A DNA stretch of 64,000 nucleotides, from assembly GCA_900542175.1 (NCBI GenBank), contig UQNC01000001.1:1-64000 (forward strand), written 5' to 3'. Origin of the DNA: an uncultured Collinsella sp. (GTDB lineage: Bacteria; Actinomycetota; Coriobacteriia; Coriobacteriales; Coriobacteriaceae). The position numbers and the translations under genes are program-made. Within the stretch, counting starts at the first letter, position 1, and each line of letters starts with the position of its first letter. A model generated the notes under the pieces. It saw nothing but the letters and a program-made list of their open reading frames with translations, ran no database searches and was not told the DNA's origin. Positions 59,365 through 64,000 of the stretch are shown here, one piece after another.

Positions 59365-60369
59365 ATGAAAATCAATCACGCGATTCTGCATATCCTGGAC
59401 TTTGACTCTGCCGTTAACGTTATGAGCCAGCGCGAGCTCGATATCGAAAGCCGTACCGTGCGCAACTTCGTGACCACGCATCTGCGCCGCGCACGAACCT
59501 CGGCCGACAATAAACGTGCCACGTTTGCCGAGAACTCTGCGTTTGGCGGCGAGCTCAAGGGCTATTTCTTCGGCGAGCGCGAGTTCGTGGACCTGTCGCA
59601 GCAGATTGCGGAGTTTATCTCCTCCGAGCTCACCAAAGCCGAGAAAGCCGAGTCCACCGACGTGCTCGTGGCCGATTTTGACGACGATGAGGATGCCCGC
59701 TGGTTTGCCGTGATGCTGTTGGGCTCCAAGCAGGCTTTTATGCACGAAGTGGGCCGCGAGGAGGGGGAGGTGCGCAATGACATCGCGCGCCACTACGCTA
59801 TTCTGCCAAACCCCTCGCAAAAGGTGCCAAGCTATGCCATCGTGCGCGCGAGCACCATGGAGATCGGCTACGTGGACAAGAAGCGCAAGATTGCCGGCGA
59901 GGACCGTATGCTTATCCCCGATGGCCTGCTGCAGTGCGACACGGGTGTATCGGGCAAGGAGGTCATCGACACCGTGACGCGTGTGGTCGAGGAAGTCGCC
60001 GAGGAGCATGGTGCCAATACGGCCGTGGCACTCGCCAAGGTTAAGGCTGCCGTTGCCGAGAAGGTTGAGGATGACGAGGAGCTGCCGCCTTGGGATATCG
60101 TCGATGAGGTCTTTGAGGACGAACCGGTCATCAAGGAAAGCGTGCGCGCGGCACTGACCGAGGAGAAGGTTCCCGAGCACGTTCCCGTGGAGCGCAAGCA
60201 GGTCGAGCGCGCTGCCGTGCGCAATCACAAGATCCGTACCGACACGGGTATCGAAATCAGCTTCCCGGCCGAGATGGGTTCGAATTCCGAGTACATCGAG
60301 TTCGTCAACGAGCCCAACGGCCTCATCTCCATCGAGCTCAAAAACATCGGTAGTATCGAGAATCGATAG
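59365..60369 (+). CDS. Nucleoid-associated protein (NdpA/YejK family)
   Basis: A 334-residue protein of the 37-kDa nucleoid-associated family. The start KINHAILHILDFDSAVNVMS is typical, with later FVDLSQQIAEFI and WFAVMLLGSKQAFMHEV. The C-terminal half (NTAVALAKVKAAVAEKVE ... GIEISFPAEM) matches the family core. The DNA-binding role is inferred from E. coli YejK. The ATG at 59365 is 9 nt after ACGGA, better spaced than the ATG at 59356. Confidence 0.85.
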   Translation: MKINHAILHILDFDSAVNVMSQRELDIESRTVRNFVTTHLRRARTSADNKRATFAENSAFGGELKGYFFGEREFVDLSQQIAEFISSELTKAEKAESTDVLVADFDDDEDARWFAVMLLGSKQAFMHEVGREEGEVRNDIARHYAILPNPSQKVPSYAIVRASTMEIGYVDKKRKIAGEDRMLIPDGLLQCDTGVSGKEVIDTVTRVVEEVAEEHGANTAVALAKVKAAVAEKVEDDEELPPWDIVDEVFEDEPVIKESVRAALTEEKVPEHVPVERKQVERAAVRNHKIRTDTGIEISFPAEMGSNSEYIEFVNEPNGLISIELKNIGSIENR

Positions 60370-60391
60370 GGCTTTTTCTTTCGAATAAAAG

Positions 60392-60432
60392 TCTGGATTA
60401 TATTTTGAAGTATACTTTGAAATATAATCCAG
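60392..60432. promoter_or_regulatory. Operator/promoter of the toxin-antitoxin pair
   Basis: Perfect 14-bp arms TCTGGATTATATTT (60392-60405) and AAATATAATCCAGA (60419-60432) enclose the inner palindrome AAGTATACTT. The right arm contains a TATAAT -10 (60423-60428). This is a typical autoregulation site for an antitoxin or toxin-antitoxin complex. Confidence 0.8.
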
Positions 60433-60452
60433 ATTATTTTTTGGAGGTCAAA

Positions 60453-60803
60453 ATGTCCCCACTCGTTCTGGAAAAACCGGTGTTTACAAAAGACCAGGTT
60501 GTTTCTGCTACCGAAGCAAGCAAGTCCTTATCTGCCATTCGTAAACGCGCAAAACGCGCGCCTCAGTTCATTGCTGATCATAATGATATCGATACCGTGA
60601 TTATCGACTATGCTGCCTATGAGGAAATGTACGGCGCGCTGCAGTATCTGCATGAACTTGAGATAAATCGCATCGCTGCGGATCGAGTCAAGCATGGTCC
60701 GCATGAGTTTGTTCCGTTTGAGGACGCCTTAACTGCCGAGGAGCTCGCGGAGCTTGAGTCGATGGATTCGGACGCGATTCCCGACGAGGATCTTTTCGAA
60801 TGA
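60453..60803 (+). CDS. Antitoxin, Phd/YefM-like
   Basis: A 116-residue antitoxin. The N-terminal DNA-binding part shows the Phd/YefM pattern (VVSATEASKSLSAIRKRAKRAPQFI, then DTVIIDYAAYEEMY). The acidic C-terminal tail (LTAEELAELESMDSDAIPDE) is what would wrap the toxin. The ATG at 60453 follows TTGGAGG by 6 nt; its stop overlaps the toxin start by 4 nt. Confidence 0.85.
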   Translation: MSPLVLEKPVFTKDQVVSATEASKSLSAIRKRAKRAPQFIADHNDIDTVIIDYAAYEEMYGALQYLHELEINRIAADRVKHGPHEFVPFEDALTAEELAELESMDSDAIPDEDLFE

Positions 60804-61144
60804 GCGGGCATTTTGTTGTCGGCTTTTTGAATCGAGACGTCGAGAAGGAATATCAAAAACTAGATGGATCCCAGCGCAGGCTCGTCCGTATTGCCGTCGC
60901 AAAATTAAAGACGCGCGCTGATGAAATCGGAACGCCGCTTCACGGCGAGCTCGCCGGCTGCAAAAAGATTAAATGGCGGAATGCGGGACTCAGAATGGTT
61001 TTCCGAATCCGAGAGGACGGAATGGTTGAGATTGCCGAGATTGTGGCAATAGGGCGGCGCGATCGTTCCGAGGTCTATAAGACGGCCGTAGGGCGTCTGT
61101 CAAAGCAACCCGCCATGGTTGAATACGATGGAACCCTGAGATAA
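60800..61144 (+). CDS. Toxin, RelE/ParE superfamily
   Basis: A 114-residue small basic protein of the RelE/ParE fold: an N-terminal helix (VEKEYQKLDGSQRRLVRIAVAKL), PLHGELAGCKKIKWRNAGLRMVFRIREDG as the beta-sheet core, and AEIVAIGRRDRSEVYK at the end. RelE-type members cleave mRNA on the ribosome; ParE-type inhibit gyrase. The basic residues in KIKWRNAGLRMVFR favour RelE. The ATGA overlap with the antitoxin implies coupling. A terminator follows directly. Confidence 0.85.
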   Translation: MSGHFVVGFLNRDVEKEYQKLDGSQRRLVRIAVAKLKTRADEIGTPLHGELAGCKKIKWRNAGLRMVFRIREDGMVEIAEIVAIGRRDRSEVYKTAVGRLSKQPAMVEYDGTLR

Positions 61145-61182
61145 AGAAGGCCGAAGTCCCGGGCGGGGCTTCGGCCTTCTTG
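61144..61182 (+). terminator. Terminator of the toxin-antitoxin operon
   Basis: AGAAGGCCGAAGTCCC stem with its complement around a short loop; the tail is TTCTTGCTT. Confidence 0.85.
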
Positions 61183-61230
61183 CTTGGGGCTTAATTACGC
61201 TACAGGTTGAGCGTACGTCAGCGAAAAAGC

Positions 61231-61316
61231 CCCAGAGCGAGCAAGGTGACGTGAAAGAGGAGGGCATTGACCTTCTGGTCATGCCCGACGATTGAACGTC
61301 AGATTGCCGCTCTGGG
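61231..61316. repeat. Long imperfect hairpin
   Basis: CCCAGAGCG (61231-61239) pairs with CGCTCTGGG (61308-61316). Further imperfect pairing (CAAggTGACG with its partner) leads to an inner GGGCATTGACC-TTCT-GGTCATGCCC stem (61262-61286). There is no reading frame inside. Confidence 0.65.
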
Positions 61317-61335
61317 TCGTTTGCAGCGTCGACTT

Positions 61336-61363
61336 GTTACGCGGTTTGTCAAAACCGCGTAAC
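61336..61363 (-). terminator. Hairpin at the end of the dap operon
   Basis: GTTACGCGGTTT with its complement, starting 3 nt after the dapH stop; the T tract is weak. Confidence 0.6.
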
Positions 61364-61365
61364 TA

Positions 61366-62085
61366 TTAAAGCTTGCGCAGACCTTCCTCGAGACCGGTCT
61401 TGCTGTCGGTCTGGGCGTCGCGCATCTTGATGACGCGGGCGGGGACACCGGCCACGACGGCGCCGGCGGGGACGTCCTCGACGCACACGGCACCGGCGGC
61501 CACGACGGCGCCCTTGCCCACGCGCACGCCCTCCAGGACCACGGCGTTGGCGCCAATCATGACATCATCCTCGATGATGACGGGCGTGGCGCTGGCGGGC
61601 TCTACAACGCCTGCCAACACGGTGCCGGCGCCGATGTGGCAGTTCTTGCCCACGGTGGCGCGGCCGCCCAGCACGGCGCCCATGTCGATCATGGAGCCTT
61701 CGCCAATGACGGAGCCGATGTTGATGATGGCGCCCATCATGATGACGGCGCGGTCGCCGATTTCGACGCGGTCGCGGATGATCGCGCCCGGCTCAATGCG
61801 GGCGTTGATGCCCTTAAGGTCGAGCATGGGGACGGCGGAGTTGCGGCAGTCGTTCTCCACATCGTAGTAGTCGATGGAGTCGGCATTGGCATCGAGGATG
61901 GCCTTGAGCTCATCCCAGTCGCCAAAGACGGTCTTGCCACGACGACCGCCGTAGACGTGTGCATTGCCCCACTGGACCTTCATGCCCGGCTTCTCGCGCA
62001 CATAAAGCTTGACAGGCGTCTTTTTAGGCGCGGTGGCGATGTAGTTGATAATCTCCTGTGCATCCATCTCGGCTGCGTTGCTCAT
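61366..62085 (-). CDS. dapH: Tetrahydrodipicolinate N-acetyltransferase
   Basis: A 239-residue left-handed beta-helix enzyme that acetylates tetrahydrodipicolinate in the acetylase branch of lysine/DAP synthesis. An N-terminal helical domain ([21 protein letters not shown]) precedes hexapeptide repeats ([44 protein letters not shown]). The DapH-type start and size distinguish it from succinylating DapD. The gene ends the lysA-dapA-dapB-dapH cluster, 39 nt after dapB. Confidence 0.95.
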   Translation of the reverse strand: MSNAAEMDAQEIINYIATAPKKTPVKLYVREKPGMKVQWGNAHVYGGRRGKTVFGDWDELKAILDANADSIDYYDVENDCRNSAVPMLDLKGINARIEPGAIIRDRVEIGDRAVIMMGAIINIGSVIGEGSMIDMGAVLGGRATVGKNCHIGAGTVLAGVVEPASATPVIIEDDVMIGANAVVLEGVRVGKGAVVAAGAVCVEDVPAGAVVAGVPARVIKMRDAQTDSKTGLEEGLRKL

Positions 62086-62124
62086 TTGCTATCTCTCCTT
62101 TGGGTGGATTCGGTTGATACCTGG

Positions 62125-62865
62125 TTAGGCAAACATGACCTGGTCGAACGTATAGAAGCCGGGTTCGCGGGTGACGAGCTTCTGCGCGGCTGCCAAGGCG
62201 CCGTTGACAAAGATCTGACGGCTCGTGGCGCGGTGGGTGAGCGTGACCTCCTCGTCCTGGCCAAAGAAACTCACCTCGTGCACGCCGGCGACGGTGCCGC
62301 CGCGCAGCGAGTGCATACCGATCTCCTTGGGGTCACGCGCGCCGCACATGCCCTCGCGACCGTAGACAGGATGATAACCAGCCTCGGGCTCGGCCTCGAC
62401 CACGGCGTCGAGTAGCAGCTTGGCGGTGCCGCTGGGGGCATCGACCTTTTGGTTATGGTGTGTCTCGACGATTTCGCAGTCAAAGCCGGGCAGTTCGCGC
62501 GTGGCCTGTGCAACCAGATGGCGCAGGGCGGCGATGCCGATAGAGTAGTTGCCCGAGTGCATGACACGGGCATTCTGGCCCAGCTCGCGCAGGCGGTCCA
62601 TCTGCTCAGGCGAATAGCCCGTGGTGCCGGAAACGAGTGCGGCGCCCGTGCGCTCGACATAGGCGACGACGGCATCGAAGGTCACGACGTTCGAGAAGTC
62701 GATGATGACGTCGGCTGCCGGGGCGCTCTCGAGATCGGACAGATCAAAACCGATCTGGGCGACGATATCAAAAACGGGCTGACCGGCGGCGTCGACAACG
62801 CCCTCGGCGGTGGTGCGGATGAGCGAGCCCATGCGGCCCGTTCCCATAATGACGGTCTTAATCAA
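62125..62865 (-). CDS. dapB: 4-hydroxy-tetrahydrodipicolinate reductase
   Basis: A 246-residue NAD(P)H enzyme, second step after DapA. Rossmann start VIMGTGRMGSLIR, DVIIDFSNV, VSGTTGYSPEQ, and the catalytic/substrate motif ETHHNQKVDAPSGTAKLL with the His and Lys. RGGTVAGVHEVSFFGQDE is also conserved. Its start overlaps the dapA stop by 8 nt, indicating coupling. Confidence 0.96.
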   Translation of the reverse strand: MIKTVIMGTGRMGSLIRTTAEGVVDAAGQPVFDIVAQIGFDLSDLESAPAADVIIDFSNVVTFDAVVAYVERTGAALVSGTTGYSPEQMDRLRELGQNARVMHSGNYSIGIAALRHLVAQATRELPGFDCEIVETHHNQKVDAPSGTAKLLLDAVVEAEPEAGYHPVYGREGMCGARDPKEIGMHSLRGGTVAGVHEVSFFGQDEEVTLTHRATSRQIFVNGALAAAQKLVTREPGFYTFDQVMFA

Positions 62866-63748
62866 GCAGACCAGCTCCCTTCAGAGCATCGGTAAGTGCG
62901 GCGCGCGCGTCGTCTGCCATGGGGCAAAGCGGCATGCGGTAGTTGGCTTCGATCATACCCATCTGGGCGAGTGCCTCCTTGACGGGGATGGGGTTGACCT
63001 CGCTAAAGAGGGCGTTGATGAGCGGCTGGCCGGCAATCTGGATGTCGCGGGCACGTGCCACGTCGCCGTCCAGGTAGGCGCGGCACATGTCGTGCACGAG
63101 CTGCGGCTGAACATCGGCCCACACGCTGATGGTGCCCGAGGCCCCCAAGCTCATGAGCGGTACGGTGAGCGCGTCCTCGCCCGAGTACATGCGGAAGTCG
63201 TCGGACAGCAGGTGGGCGATCTTGGCCGTGTAGGCGACGTTGCCCGAGGCTTCCTTAATACCCATGATGTTGGGGTGCGCGGCCAGGCGCTCTACGTTGC
63301 GCTCGCTGATGCCGCAGCCGCATCGGCCGGGGATGTTGTACAGGATGCAGGGGATGTCCACGGCATCCGCTACGGTCTTAAAGTGCTGGTAGATACCCTC
63401 TTCGTTAGACTTGTTGTAGTAGGGGGTAATGAGCAGCAGACCGTCGGCGCCCAGGCCTTGGTAGGTGAGCGACTTGGTGAGCATGGTCTGCGTGGAGTTA
63501 GAGCCCGAGCCTGCAATGACGGGGACGCGTCCTGCAACCTGCTTGACCACGGCGGCGACGACGGAGTTGTCCTCGTCATCGGTCATCGTGGCGCTCTCGC
63601 CGGTGGTGCCCAGGGTGAGGATGGCGTCGGTGCCATTTTGCAGGTGGAAATCGATAAGGCGCTCGAGCGCGTCGAAGTCGACGCTGCCGTCCTTTTTAAA
63701 CGGTGTGACGAGGGCGACGATTGAGCCCTCGAGATTGCGGATGTCCAT
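62858..63748 (-). CDS. dapA: 4-hydroxy-tetrahydrodipicolinate synthase
   Basis: A 296-residue (beta/alpha)8 aldolase condensing pyruvate with aspartate semialdehyde. Seen: ALVTPFKKDGSVDF, LGTTGESATM, the Tyr in ITPYYNKS, YNIPGRCG, and IMGIKEASGN with the Schiff-base Lys. An ATG at 63748 follows AAGGAG by 6 nt. The reading frame has no stop upstream; it continues into the end of lysA. DapA may thus be made from its own start, as part of a fusion, or both. Confidence 0.95.
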   Translation of the reverse strand: MDIRNLEGSIVALVTPFKKDGSVDFDALERLIDFHLQNGTDAILTLGTTGESATMTDDEDNSVVAAVVKQVAGRVPVIAGSGSNSTQTMLTKSLTYQGLGADGLLLITPYYNKSNEEGIYQHFKTVADAVDIPCILYNIPGRCGCGISERNVERLAAHPNIMGIKEASGNVAYTAKIAHLLSDDFRMYSGEDALTVPLMSLGASGTISVWADVQPQLVHDMCRAYLDGDVARARDIQIAGQPLINALFSEVNPIPVKEALAQMGMIEANYRMPLCPMADDARAALTDALKGAGLLD

Positions 63749-64000
63749 GTTCTTCTCCTTCGCTTCCGCGATCTGGATGCGTTTGTTCCATTGGGCGGCG
63801 ACGGCCAGGCGCTCGTCTTGGACGCGACGACGAGCACTTTCGGCGCGCGACTTTGCCAGCAGCTCGCGGCCGCACGGCAGCACGTCGAGCGTGGCAAAGT
63901 AATCGCCCGGACGCTCGGCGCGACGAATGAGATCTGCCGAGCCGTCGGGGCGCAGCAATACCTCGGCGGAGCGCAGACGGCCGTTGTAGTTGTAGCCCAT
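63749..64000 (-). CDS. lysA: Diaminopimelate decarboxylase C-terminus (partial), in frame with dapA
   Basis: The 84 codons before dapA begin MGYNYNGRLRSAEVLLRPDG, followed by LIRRAERPGDYFATLD. This matches the C-terminal sheet of LysA, which ends the lysine pathway by decarboxylating meso-DAP. About 45 further residues, helical and basic (LLAKSRAESARRRVQDERLA), lead straight into the dapA start without a stop codon. The rest of lysA lies outside the window. I checked the frame codon by codon from 64000 to 63748; no stop is present. Confidence 0.75.

Noticed and set aside
1..64000. CRISPR array
   Set aside because: No set of regularly spaced direct repeats was seen; all repeats found are palindromic pairs or hairpins, and no cas gene is present.

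Overview
The window looks like chromosomal DNA of a high-GC, anaerobic, Gram-positive gut bacterium of the Coriobacteriia, most like Collinsella. The evidence is indirect: strong GC-rich codon bias, an oxygen-sensitive class III ribonucleotide reductase (NrdD/NrdG), lactate dehydrogenase, a ferredoxin-tailed aldo/keto reductase, several Gram-positive families (DUF3793, YolD, SdpI, DUF2974), tRNA genes that encode their CCA ends, and no respiratory genes. No rRNA or other direct taxonomic marker is present, so the genus is an inference.

Layout. 1-0.5 kb: left end of an IS110-family element cut by the window edge (transposase N-terminus plus a long non-coding end that may encode a bridge RNA). 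0.5-0.9 kb: gene-free, packed with hairpins. 0.94-6.9 kb: five tRNA genes (Leu, three identical Gly, Cys, plus Val), a SpoIIE-type phosphatase next to a fused STAS/HATPase protein, and a GH13 glucosidase. 7.2-12.5 kb: NrdR-box-controlled nrdD, then nrdG, then folE-HD-folB. 12.5-18.9 kb: metallopeptidase, dipeptidase, SlyD-like and UreE-like proteins, HAD phosphatase, PerR-like repressor, acylphosphatase, Gfo/Idh oxidoreductase and RNase HI. 19-21.5 kb: LysR regulator divergent from metY. 21.8-27.8 kb: secreted and small proteins, ketopantoate reductase, aldo/keto reductase, a second Gfo/Idh enzyme and endonuclease IV; a duplicated hairpin repeat lies in front of the last two. 28-31 kb: polar amino acid ABC transporter operon. 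31.3-36.1 kb: a cobalamin riboswitch leading into a 1515-residue surface protein. 36.3-40 kb: flavodoxin, DUF3793, a heavy-metal protein behind a CsoR-like site, and a LexA-boxed Y-family polymerase with YolD. 40-49 kb: PAP2, a truncated Fe-ADH, pgi, HAD/PfkB sugar genes, a MITE-like element, TatD, TcdA and an SdpR/SdpI pair. 49-61 kb: EttA, two lineage-type hypothetical proteins, NAD synthetase, aminotransferase, L-LDH, DUF2974 hydrolase, nucleoid-associated protein and a Phd/RelE-type toxin-antitoxin pair. 61.3-64 kb: lysine/diaminopimelate genes dapH-dapB-dapA, with dapA in frame with the 3' end of lysA.

Themes. Much of the non-coding DNA is palindromic: very long imperfect hairpins, a duplicated hairpin repeat, a 222-bp MITE-like element and two smaller REP-like families, with hairpins often only 10-60 nt upstream of a start codon. 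The most interesting candidates are the B12-riboswitch-controlled surface protein with an alpha/alpha-toroid domain (possible cobalamin capture), the lysA-dapA continuous reading frame, the one-polypeptide partner-switching protein, and the IS110 non-coding end.
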